In this document: piece by piece, positions 33,312 to 46,435 of the stretch
How positions within the stretch are numbered: the first letter of the stretch is position 1
Layout: the number at the start of each line of letters is the position of its first letter
From: Actinernus sp. WN-2022
Lineage: Eukaryota > Cnidaria > Anthozoa > Actiniaria > Actinernidae
Length of the DNA: 64,000 nucleotides
NCBI GenBank assembly: GCA_030867875.1
Contig: JAOWCC010000809.1
Span: forward strand, 992,001-1,056,000
Direction: 5' to 3'
The notes under the pieces: generated by a model
What the model saw: only the letters and a program-made list of their open reading frames with translations
The model's database searches: none
Told to the model about the DNA's origin: nothing
Program-made: the position numbers and the translations under genes

Positions 33312-35332
33312 TTAAAAATGTTCAATGTGCCGTAAAATTCTCAAACGGAGAGATTCCATCTTTCCAGCCAAATCATAGATTCCTGATCGCGAGCTAATAT
33401 TAAAAACCTTCAATGTGCCGTAAATTCTCAAACGGAGAGGTTCCCTCTTTCCAGCCAATTCATAGATTCCTGATCGTGAGCTAATATTAAAAACGTTCAA
33501 TGTGCCGTAAAATTCTCAAACGGAGAGATTCCATCTTTCCAGCCAATTCATAGATTCCTGATCGCGAGCTAATATTAAAAATGTTCAATGTGCCGTAAAA
33601 TTCTCAAACGGAGAGATTCCATCTTTCCAGCCAATTCATAGATTCCTGATCGCGAGCTAATATTAAAAACCTTCAATGTGCCGTAAATTCTCAAACGGAG
33701 AGATTCCCTCTTTCCAGCCAATTCATAGATTCCTGATCGTGAGCTAATATTAAAAACGTTCAATGTGCCGTAAAATTCTCAAACGGAGAGATTCCATCTT
33801 TCCAGCCAATTCATAGATTCCTGACCGCGAGCTAATATTAAAAACGTTCAATGTGCCGTAAAATTCTCAAACGGAGAGATTCCATCTTTCCAGCCAATTC
33901 ATAGATTCCTGACCGCGAGCTAATATTAAAAACGTTCAATGTGCCGTAAAATTCTCAAACGGAGAGATTCCATCTTTCCAGCTAATTCATAGATTCCTGA
34001 TCGCGAGCTAATATTAAAAACGTTCAATGTGCCGTAAAATTCTCAAACGGAGAGATTCCATCTTTCCAGCCAATTCATCGCGAGCTAATATTAAAAACGT
34101 TGAATGTGCCGTAAAATTCTCAAACGGAGAGATTCCATCTTTCCAGCCAATTCATAGATTCCTGACCGCGAGCTAATATTAAAAACGTTCAATGTGCCGT
34201 AAAATTCTCAAACGGAGAGATTCCATCTTTCCAGCCAATTCATAGATTCCTGACCGCGAGCTAATATTAAAAACGTTCAATGTGCCGTAAAATTCTCAAA
34301 CGGAGAGATTCCATCTTTCCAGCCAATTCATAGATTCCTGATCGCGAGCTAATATTAAAAATGTTCAATGTGCCGTTAAATTCTCAAACGGAGAGATTCC
34401 ATCTTTCCAGCCAAATCATAGATTCCTGATCGCGAGCTAATATTAAAAACCTTCAATGTGCCGTAAATTCTCAAACGGAGAGGTTCCCTCTTTCCAGCCA
34501 ATTCATAGATTCCTGATCGTGAGCTAATATTAAAAACGTTCAATGTGCCGTAAAATTCTCAAACGGAGAGATTCCATCTTTCCAGCCAATTCATAGATTC
34601 CTGATCGCGAGCTAATATTAAAAATGTTCAATGTGCCGTAAAATTCTCAAACGGAGAGATTCCATCTTTCCAGCCAATTCATAGATTCCTGATTGCGAGC
34701 TAATATTAAAAACCTTCAATGTGCCGTAAATTCTCAAACGGAGAGATTCCCTCTTTCCAGCCAATTCATAGATTCCTGATCGTGAGCTAATATTAAAAAC
34801 GTTCAATGTGCCGTAAAATTCTCAAACGGAGAGATTCCATCTTTCCAGCCAATTCATAGATTCCTGACCGCGAGCTAATATTAAAAACGTTCAATGTGCC
34901 GTAAAATTCTCAAACGGAGAGATTCCATCTTTCCAGCCAATTCATAGATTCCTGACCGCGAGCTAATATTAAAAACGTTCAATGTGCCGTAAAATTCTCA
35001 AACGGAGAGATTCCATCTTTCCAGCCAATTCATAGATTCCTGATCGCGAGCTAATATTAAAAACGTTCAATGTGCAGTAAATTCTCAAACGGAGAGATTC
35101 CATCTTTCCAGCCAATTCATAGATTCCTGATCGCGAGCTAATATTAAAAACGTTCAATGTGCCGTAAAATTCTCAAACGGAGAGATTCCATCTTTCCAGC
35201 CAATTCATAGATTCCTGACCGCGAGCTAATATTAAAAACGTTCAATGTGCCGTAAATTCTCAAACGGAGAGATTCCATCTTTCCAGCTAATTCATAGATT
35301 CCTGATCGCGAGCTAATATTAAAAACGTTCAA
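33312..35332. repeat. Satellite B block repeated 14847 bp downstream (48159-50179)
   Basis: Two rare variants, gccgttaaattc (34372 and 49219) and gattgcgagc (34691 and 49538), lie at exactly the same 14847-bp offset, as do the flanking length variants. Confidence 0.85.
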
Positions 35333-35659
35333 TGTGCCGTAAAATTCTCAAACGGAGAGATTCCATCTTTCCAGCCAATTCATCGCGAGCTAATATTAAA
35401 AACGTTGAATGTGCCGTAAAATTCTCAAACGGAGAGATTCCATCTTTCCAGCCAATTCATAGATTCCTGACCGCGAGCTAATATTAAAAACGTTGAATGT
35501 GCCGTAAAATTCTCAAACGGAGAGATTCCATCTTTCCAGCCAATTCATAGATTCCTGACCGCGAGCTAATATTAAAAACGTTCAATGTGCCGTAAAATTC
35601 TCAAACGGAGAGATTCCATCTTTCCAGCCAATTCATAGATTCCTGACCGCGAGCTAATA

Positions 35660-38600
35660 TTAAAAACGTTGAATGTGCCGTAAAATTCTCAAACGGAGAG
35701 ATTCCATCTTTCCAGCCAATTCATAGATTCCTGATCGCGAGCTAATATTAAAAACCTTCAATGTGCCGTAAATTCTCAAACGGAGAGATTCCCTCTTTCC
35801 AGCCAATTCATAGATTCCTGATCGTGAGCTAATATTAAAAACGTTCAATGTGCCGTATAATTCTCAAACGGAGAGATTCCATCTTTCCAGCCAATTCATA
35901 GATTCCTGACCGCGAGCTAATATTAAAAACGTTCAATGTGCCGTAAAATTCTCAAACGGAGAGATTCCATCTTTCCAGCCAATTCATAGATTCCTGACCG
36001 CGAGCTAATATTAAAAACGTTCAATGTGCCGTAAAATTCTCAAACGGAGAGATTCCATCTTTCCAGCCAATTCATAGATTCCTGATCGCGAGCTAATATT
36101 AAAAACGTTCAATGTGCAGTAAATTCTCAAACGGAGAGATTCCATCTTTCCAGCCAATTCATAGATTCCTGATCGTGAGCTAATATTAAAAACGTTCAAT
36201 GTGCCGTAAAATTCTCAAACGGAGAGATTCCATCTTTCCAGCCAATTCATAGATTCCTGACCGCGAGCTAATATTAAAAACGTTCAATGTGCCGTAAATT
36301 CTCAAACGGAGAGATTCCATCTTTCCAGCTAATTCATAGATTCCTGATCGCGAGCTAATATTAAAAACGTTCAATGTGCCGTAAAATTCTCAAACGGAGA
36401 GATTCCATCTTTCCAGCCAATTCATCGCGAGCTAATATTAAAAACGTTGAATGTGCCGTAAAATTCTCAAACGGAGAGATTCCATCTTTCCAGCCAATTC
36501 ATAGATTCCTGACCGCGAGCTAATATTAAAAACGTTGAATGTGCCGTAAAATTCTCAAACGGAGAGATTCCATCTTTCCAGCCAATTCATAGATTCCTGA
36601 CCGCGAGCTAATATTAAAAACGTTCAATGTGCCGTAAAATTCTCAAACGGAGAGATTCCATCTTTCCAGCCAATTCATAGATTCCTGATCGCGAGCTAAT
36701 ATTAAAAATGTTCAATGTGCCGTAAAATTCTCAAACGGAGAGATTCCATCTTTCCAGCCAAATCATAGATTCCTGATCGCGAGCTAATATTAAAAACCTT
36801 CAATGTGCCGTAAATTCTCAAACGGAGAGGTTCCCTCTTTCCAGCCAATTCATAGATTCCTGATCGTGAGCTAATATTAAAAACGTTCAATGTGCCGTAA
36901 AATTCTCAAACGGAGAGATTCCATCTTTCCAGCCAATTCATAGATTCCTGATCGCGAGCTAATATTAAAAATGTTCAATGTGCCGTAAAATTCTCAAACG
37001 GAGAGATTCCATCTTTCCAGCCAATTCATAGATTCCTGATCGCGAGCTAATATTAAAAACCTTCAATGTGCCGTAAATTCTCAAACGGAGAGATTCCCTC
37101 TTTCCAGCCAATTCATAGATTCCTGATCGTGAGCTAATATTAAAAACGTTCAATGTGCCGTAAAATTCTCAAACGGAGAGATTCCATCTTTCCAGCCAAT
37201 TCATAGATTCCTGACCGCGAGCTAATATTAAAAACGTTCAATGTGCCGTAAAATTCTCAAACGGAGAGATTCCATCTTTCCAGCCAATTCATAGATTCCT
37301 GACCGCGAGCTAATATTAAAAACGTTCAATGTGCCGTAAAATTCTCAAACGGAGAGATTCCATCTTTCCAGCCAATTCATAGATTCCTGATCGCGAGCTA
37401 ATATTAAAAACGTTCAATGTGCAGTAAATTCTCAAACGGAGAGATTCCATCTTTCCAGCCAATTCATAGATTCCTGATCGCGAGCTAATATTAAAAACGT
37501 TCAATGTGCCGTAAAATTCTCAAACGGAGAGATTCCATCTTTCCAGCCAATTCATAGATTCCTGACCGCGAGCTAATATTAAAAACGATCAATGTGCCGT
37601 AAATTCTCAAACGGAGAGATTCCATCTTTCCAGCTAATTCATAGATTCCTGATCGCGAGCTAATATTAAAAACGTTCAATGTGCCGTAAAATTCTCAAAC
37701 GGAGAGATTCCATCTTTCCAGCCAATTCATCGCGAGCTAATATTAAAAACGTTGAATGTGCCGTAAAATTCTCAAACGGAGAGATTCCATCTTTCCAGCC
37801 AATTCATAGATTCCTGACCGCGAGCTAATATTAAAAACGTTGAATGTGCCGTAAAATTCTCAAACGGAGAGATTCCATCTTTCCAGCCAATTCATAGATT
37901 CCTGACCGCGAGCTAATATTAAAAACGTTCAATGTGCCGTAAAATTCTCAAACGGAGAGATTCCCTCTTTCCAGCCAATTCATAGATTCCTGACCGCGAG
38001 CTAATATTAAAAACGTTCAATGTGCCGTAAAATTCTCAAACGGAGAGATTCCATCTTTCCAGCCAATTCATAGATTCCTGACCGCGAGCTAATATTAAAA
38101 ACGTTCAATGTGCCGTAAAATTCTCAAACGGAGAGATTCCATCTTTCCAGCCAATTCATAGATTCCTGATCGCGAGCTAATATTAAAAACGTTCAATGTG
38201 CAGTAAATTCTCAAACGGAGAGATTCCATCTTTCCAGCCAATTCATAGATTCCTGATCGCGAGCTAATATTAAAAACGTTCAATGTGCTGTAAAATTCTC
38301 AAACGGAGAGATTCCATCTTTCCAGCCAATTCATAGATTCCTGACCGCGAGCTAATATTAAAAACGTTCAATGTGCCGTAAAATTCTCAAACGGAGAGAT
38401 TCCATCTTTCCAGCCAATTCATAGATTCCTGATCGCGAGCTAATATTAAAAACGTTCAATGTGCCGTAAAATTCTCAAACGGAGAGATTCCATCTTTCCA
38501 GCCAATTCATCGCGAGCTAATATTAAAAACGTTGAATGTGCCGTAAAATTCTCAAACGGAGAGATTCCATCTTTCCAGCCAATTCATAGATTCCTGACCG

Positions 38601-41600
38601 CGAGCTAATATTAAAAACGTTGAATGTGCCGTAAAATTCTCAAACGGAGAGATTCCATCTTTCCAGCCAATTCATAGATTCCTGACCGCGAGCTAATATT
38701 AAAAACGTTCAATGTGCCGTAAAATTCTCAAACGGAGAGATTCCATCTTTCCAGCCAATTCATAGATTCCTGATCGCGAGCTAATATTAAAAATGTTCAA
38801 TGTGCCGTAAAATTCTCAAACGGAGAGATTCCATCTTTCCAGCCAATTCATAGATTCCTGATCGCGAGCTAATATTAAAAACCTTCAATGTGCCGTAAAT
38901 TCTCAAACGGAGAGATTCCCTCTTTCCAGCCAATTCATAGATTCCTGATCGTGAGCTAATATTAAAAACGTTCAATGTGCCGTAAAATTCTCAAACGGAG
39001 AGATTCCATCTTTCCAGCCAATTCATAGATTCCTGACCGCGAGCTAATATTAAAAACGTTCAATGTGCCGTAAAATTCTCAAACGGAGAGATTCCATCTT
39101 TCCAGCCAATTCATAGATTCCTGACCGCGAGCTAATATTAAAAACGTTCAATGTGCCGTAAAATTCTCAAACGGAGAGATTCCATCTTTCCAGCCAATTC
39201 ATAGATTCCTGATCGCGAGCTAATATTAAAAACGTTCAATGTGCAGTAAATTCTCAAACGGAGAGATTCCATCTTTCCAGCCAATTCATAGATTCCTGAT
39301 CGCGAGCTAATATTAAAAACGTTCAATGTGCCGTAAAATTCTCAAACGGAGAGATTCCATCTTTCCAGCCAATTCATAGATTCCTGACCGCGAGCTAATA
39401 TTAAAAACGTTCAATGTGCCGTAAAATTCTCAAACGGAGAGATTCCATCTTTCCAGCCAATTCATAGATTCCTGACCGCGAGCTAATATTAAAAACGTTC
39501 AATGTGCCTTAAAATTCTCAAACGGAGAGATTCCACCTTTCCAGCGAATTCATAGATTCCTGACCGCGAGCTAATATTAAAAACGTTCAATGTGCCGTAA
39601 ATTCTCAAACGGAGAGATTCCATCTTTCCAGCTAATTCATAGATTCCTGATCGCGAGCTAATATTAAAAACGTTCAATGTGCCGTAAAATTCTCAAACGG
39701 AGAGATTCCATCTTTCCAGCCAATTCATCGCGAGCTAATATTAAAAACGTTGAATGTGCCGTAAAATTCTCAAACGGAGAGATTCCATCTTTCCAGCCAA
39801 TTCATCGCGAGCTAATATTAAAAACGTTGAATGTGCCGTAAAATTCTCAAACGGAGAGATTCCATCTTTCCAGCCAATTCATAGATTCCTGACCGCGAGC
39901 TAATATTAAAAACGTTGAATGTGCCGTAAAATTCTCAAACGGAGAGATTCCATCTTTCCAGCCAATTCATAGATTCCTGACCGCGAGCTAATATTAAAAA
40001 CGTTCAATGTGCCGTAAAATTCTCAAACGGAGAGATTCCCTCTTTCCAGCCAATTCATAGATTCCTGACCGCGAGCTAATATTAAAAACGTTCAATGTGC
40101 CGTAAAATTCTCAAACGGAGAGATTCCATCTTTCCAGCCAATTCATAGATTCCTGACCGCGAGCTAATATTAAAAACGTTCAATGTGCCGTAAAATTCTC
40201 AAACGGAGAGATTCCATCTTTCCAGCCAATTCATAGATTCCTGATCGCGAGCTAATATTAAAAACGTTCAATGTGCAGTAAATTCTCAAACGGAGAGATT
40301 CCATCTTTCCAGCCAATTCATAGATTCCTGATCGCGAGCTAATATTAAAAACGTTCAATGTGCCGTAAAATTCTCAAACGGAGAGATTCCATCTTTCCAG
40401 CCAATTCATAGATTCCTGACCGCGAGCTAATATTAAAAACGTTCAATGTGCCGTAAAATTCTCAAACGGAGAGATTCCATCTTTCCAGCCAATTCATAGA
40501 TTCCTGATCGCGAGCTAATATTAAAAACGTTGAATGTGCCGTAAAATTCTCAAACGGAGAGATTCCATCTTTCCAGCCAATTCATAGATTCCTGACCGCG
40601 AGCTAATATTAAAAACGTTCAATGTGCCGTAAAATTCTCAAACGGAGAGATTCCATCTTTCCAGCCAATTCATAGATTCCTGATCGCGAGCTAATATTAA
40701 AAATGTTCAATGTGCCGTAAAATTCTCAAACGGAGAGATTCCATCTTTCCAGCCAATTCATAGATTCCTGATCGCGAGCTAATATTAAAAACCTTCAATG
40801 TGCCGTAAATTCTCAAACGGAGAGATTCCCTCTTTCCAGCCAATTCATAGATTCCTGATCGTGAGCTAATATTAAAAACGTTCAATGTGCCGTAAAATTC
40901 TCAAACGGAGAGATTCCATCTTTCCAGCCAATTCATAGATTCCTGACCGCGAGCTAATATTAAAAACGTTCAATGTGCCGTAAAATTCTCAAACGGAGAG
41001 ATTCCATCTTTCCAGCCAATTCATAGATTCCTGACCGCGAGCTAATATTAAAAACGTTGAATGTGCCGTAAAATTCTCAAACGGAGAGATTCCATCTTTC
41101 CAGCCAATTCATAGATTCCTGATCGCGAGCTAATATTAAAAACCTTCAATGTGCCGTAAATTCTCAAACGGAGAGATTCCCTCTTTCCAGCCAATTCATA
41201 GATTCCTGATCGTGAGCTAATATTAAAAACGTTCAATGTGCCGTATAATTCTCAAACGGAGAGATTCCATCTTTCCAGCCAATTCATAGATTCCTGACCG
41301 CGAGCTAATATTAAAAACGTTCAATGTGCCGTAAAATTCTCAAACGGAGAGATTCCATCTTTCCAGCCAATTCATAGATTCCTGACCGCGAGCTAATATT
41401 AAAAACGTTCAATGTGCCGTAAAATTCTCAAACGGAGAGATTCCATCTTTCCAGCCAATTCATAGATTCCTGATCGCGAGCTAATATTAAAAACGTTCAA
41501 TGTGCAGTAAATTCTCAAACGGAGAGATTCCATCTTTCCAGCCAATTCATAGATTCCTGATCGTGAGCTAATATTAAAAACGTTCAATGTGCCGTAAAAT

Positions 41601-44600
41601 TCTCAAACGGAGAGATTCCATCTTTCCAGCCAATTCATAGATTCCTGACCGCGAGCTAATATTAAAAACGTTCAATGTGCCGTAAATTCTCAAACGGAGA
41701 GATTCCATCTTTCCAGCTAATTCATAGATTCCTGATCGCGAGCTAATATTAAAAACGTTCAATGTGCCGTAAAATTCTCAAACGGAGAGATTCCATCTTT
41801 CCAGCCAATTCATCGCGAGCTAATATTAAAAACGTTGAATGTGCCGTAAAATTCTCAAACGGAGAGATTCCATCTTTCCAGCCAATTCATAGATTCCTGA
41901 CCGCGAGCTAATATTAAAAACGTTGAATGTGCCGTAAAATTCTCAAACGGAGAGATTCCATCTTTCCAGCCAATTCATAGATTCCTGACCGCGAGCTAAT
42001 ATTAAAAACGTTCAATGTGCCGTAAAATTCTCAAACGGAGAGATTCCATCTTTCCAGCCAATTCATAGATTCCTGATCGCGAGCTAATATTAAAAATGTT
42101 CAATGTGCCGTAAAATTCTCAAACGGAGAGATTCCATCTTTCCAGCCAAATCATAGATTCCTGATCGCGAGCTAATATTAAAAACCTTCAATGTGCCGTA
42201 AATTCTCAAACGGAGAGGTTCCCTCTTTCCAGCCAATTCATAGATTCCTGATCGTGAGCTAATATTAAAAACGTTCAATGTGCCGTAAAATTCTCAAACG
42301 GAGAGATTCCATCTTTCCAGCCAATTCATAGATTCCTGATCGCGAGCTAATATTAAAAATGTTCAATGTGCCGTAAAATTCTCAAACGGAGAGATTCCAT
42401 CTTTCCAGCCAATTCATAGATTCCTGATCGCGAGCTAATATTAAAAACCTTCAATGTGCCGTAAATTCTCAAACGGAGAGATTCCCTCTTTCCAGCCAAT
42501 TCATAGATTCCTGATCGTGAGCTAATATTAAAAACGTTCAATGTGCCGTAAAATTCTCAAACGGAGAGATTCCATCTTTCCAGCCAATTCATAGATTCCT
42601 GACCGCGAGCTAATATTAAAAACGTTCAATGTGCCGTAAAATTCTCAAACGGAGAGATTCCATCTTTCCAGCCAATTCATAGATTCCTGACCGCGAGCTA
42701 ATATTAAAAACGTTCAATGTGCCGTAAAATTCTCAAACGGAGAGATTCCATCTTTCCAGCCAATTCATAGATTCCTGATCGCGAGCTAATATTAAAAACG
42801 TTCAATGTGCAGTAAATTCTCAAACGGAGAGATTCCATCTTTCCAGCCAATTCATAGATTCCTGATCGCGAGCTAATATTAAAAACGTTCAATGTGCCGT
42901 AAAATTCTCAAACGGAGAGATTCCATCTTTCCAGCCAATTCATAGATTCCTGACCGCGAGCTAATATTAAAAACGATCAATGTGCCGTAAATTCTCAAAC
43001 GGAGAGATTCCATCTTTCCAGCTAATTCATAGATTCCTGATCGCGAGCTAATATTAAAAACGTTCAATGTGCCGTAAAATTCTCAAACGGAGAGATTCCA
43101 TCTTTCCAGCCAATTCATCGCGAGCTAATATTAAAAACGTTGAATGTGCCGTAAAATTCTCAAACGGAGAGATTCCATCTTTCCAGCCAATTCATAGATT
43201 CCTGACCGCGAGCTAATATTAAAAACGTTGAATGTGCCGTAAAATTCTCAAACGGAGAGATTCCATCTTTCCAGCCAATTCATAGATTCCTGACCGCGAG
43301 CTAATATTAAAAACGTTCAATGTGCCGTAAAATTCTCAAACGGAGAGATTCCCTCTTTCCAGCCAATTCATAGATTCCTGACCGCGAGCTAATATTAAAA
43401 ACGTTCAATGTGCCGTAAAATTCTCAAACGGAGAGATTCCATCTTTCCAGCCAATTCATAGATTCCTGACCGCGAGCTAATATTAAAAACGTTCAATGTG
43501 CCGTAAAATTCTCAAACGGAGAGATTCCATCTTTCCAGCCAATTCATAGATTCCTGATCGCGAGCTAATATTAAAAACGTTCAATGTGCAGTAAATTCTC
43601 AAACGGAGAGATTCCATCTTTCCAGCCAATTCATAGATTCCTGATCGCGAGCTAATATTAAAAACGTTCAATGTGCCGTAAAATTCTCAAACGGAGAGAT
43701 TCCATCTTTCCAGCCAATTCATAGATTCCTGACCGCGAGCTAATATTAAAAACGTTCAATGTGCCGTAAAATTCTCAAACGGAGAGATTCCATCTTTCCA
43801 GCCAATTCATAGATTCCTGATCGCGAGCTAATATTAAAAACGTTCAATGTGCCGTAAAATTCTCAAACGGAGAGATTCCATCTTTCCAGCCAATTCATCG
43901 CGAGCTAATATTAAAAACGTTGAATGTGCCGTAAAATTCTCAAACGGAGAGATTCCATCTTTCCAGCCAATTCATAGATTCCTGACCGCGAGCTAATATT
44001 AAAAACGTTGAATGTGCCGTAAAATTCTCAAACGGAGAGATTCCATCTTTCCAGCCAATTCATAGATTCCTGACCGCGAGCTAATATTAAAAACGTTCAA
44101 TGTGCCGTAAAATTCTCAAACGGAGAGATTCCATCTTTCCAGCCAATTCATAGATTCCTGATCGCGAGCTAATATTAAAAATGTTCAATGTGCCGTAAAA
44201 TTCTCAAACGGAGAGATTCCATCTTTCCAGCCAATTCATAGATTCCTGATCGCGAGCTAATATTAAAAACCTTCAATGTGCCGTAAATTCTCAAACGGAG
44301 AGATTCCCTCTTTCCAGCCAATTCATAGATTCCTGATCGTGAGCTAATATTAAAAACGTTCAATGTGCCGTAAAATTCTCAAACGGAGAGATTCCATCTT
44401 TCCAGCCAATTCATAGATTCCTGACCGCGAGCTAATATTAAAAACGTTCAATGTGCCGTAAAATTCTCAAACGGAGAGATTCCATCTTTCCAGCCAATTC
44501 ATAGATTCCTGACCGCGAGCTAATATTAAAAACGTTCAATGTGCCGTAAAATTCTCAAACGGAGAGATTCCATCTTTCCAGCCAATTCATAGATTCCTGA

Positions 44601-46435
44601 TCGCGAGCTAATATTAAAAACGTTCAATGTGCAGTAAATTCTCAAACGGAGAGATTCCATCTTTCCAGCCAATTCATAGATTCCTGATCGCGAGCTAATA
44701 TTAAAAACGTTCAATGTGCCGTAAAATTCTCAAACGGAGAGATTCCATCTTTCCAGCCAATTCATAGATTCCTGACCGCGAGCTAATATTAAAAACGTTC
44801 AATGTGCCGTAAAATTCTCAAACGGAGAGATTCCATCTTTCCAGCCAATTCATAGATTCCTGACCGCGAGCTAATATTAAAAACGTTCAATGTGCCTTAA
44901 AATTCTCAAACGGAGAGATTCCACCTTTCCAGCGAATTCATAGATTCCTGACCGCGAGCTAATATTAAAAACGTTCAATGTGCCGTAAATTCTCAAACGG
45001 AGAGATTCCATCTTTCCAGCTAATTCATAGATTCCTGATCGCGAGCTAATATTAAAAACGTTCAATGTGCCGTAAAATTCTCAAACGGAGAGATTCCATC
45101 TTTCCAGCCAATTCATCGCGAGCTAATATTAAAAACGTTGAATGTGCCGTAAAATTCTCAAACGGAGAGATTCCATCTTTCCAGCCAATTCATCGCGAGC
45201 TAATATTAAAAACGTTGAATGTGCCGTAAAATTCTCAAACGGAGAGATTCCATCTTTCCAGCCAATTCATAGATTCCTGACCGCGAGCTAATATTAAAAA
45301 CGTTGAATGTGCCGTAAAATTCTCAAACGGAGAGATTCCATCTTTCCAGCCAATTCATAGATTCCTGACCGCGAGCTAATATTAAAAACGTTCAATGTGC
45401 CGTAAAATTCTCAAACGGAGAGATTCCCTCTTTCCAGCCAATTCATAGATTCCTGACCGCGAGCCAATATTAAAAACGTTCAATGTGCCGTAAAATTCTC
45501 AAACGGAGAGATTCCATCTTTCCAGCCAATTCATAGATTCCTGACCGCGAGCTAATATTAAAAACGTTCAATGTGCCGTAAAATTCTCAAACGGAGAGAT
45601 TCCATCTTTCCAGCCAATTCATAGATTCCTGATCGCGAGCTAATATTAAAAACGTTCAATGTGCAGTAAATTCTCAAACGGAGAGATTCCATCTTTCCAG
45701 CCAATTCATAGATTCCTGATCGCGAGCTAATATTAAAAACGTTCAATGTGCCGTAAAATTCTCAAACGGAGAGATTCCATCTTTCCAGCCAATTCATAGA
45801 TTCCTGACCGCGAGCTAATATTAAAAACGTTCAATGTGCCGTAAAATTCTCAAACGGAGAGATTCCATCTTTCCAGCCAATTCATAGATTCCTGATCGCG
45901 AGCTAATATTAAAAACGTTGAATGTGCCGTAAAATTCTCAAACGGAGAGATTCCATCTTTCCAGCCAATTCATAGATTCCTGACCGCGAGCTAATATTAA
46001 AAACGTTCAATGTGCCGTAAAATTCTCAAACGGAGAGATTCCATCTTTCCAGCCAATTCATAGATTCCTGATCGCGAGCTAATATTAAAAATGTTCAATG
46101 TGCCGTAAAATTCTCAAACGGAGAGATTCCATCTTTCCAGCCAATTCATAGATTCCTGATCGCGAGCTAATATTAAAAACCTTCAATGTGCCGTAAATTC
46201 TCAAACGGAGAGATTCCCTCTTTCCAGCCAATTCATAGATTCCTGATCGTGAGCTAATATTAAAAACGTTCAATGTGCCGTAAAATTCTCAAACGGAGAG
46301 ATTCCATCTTTCCAGCCAATTCATAGATTCCTGACCGCGAGCTAATATTAAAAACGTTCAATGTGCCGTAAAATTCTCAAACGGAGAGATTCCATCTTTC
46401 CAGCCAATTCATAGATTCCTGACCGCGAGCTAATA
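35660..46435. repeat. 5388-bp tandem duplication inside satellite B
   Basis: Variant monomers at 35660, 36011, 36186, 36702, 36965, 37316, 37491, 38095, 38787, 39138, 39489, 40170 and 40697 all recur exactly 5388 bp later (41048 to 46085). This includes rare ones such as aaaacgatcaatg at about 37585 and 42973, and gccgtataattc at about 35855 and 41243. Thirteen markers in register show a recent segment duplication of about 61-62 monomers. Confidence 0.9.
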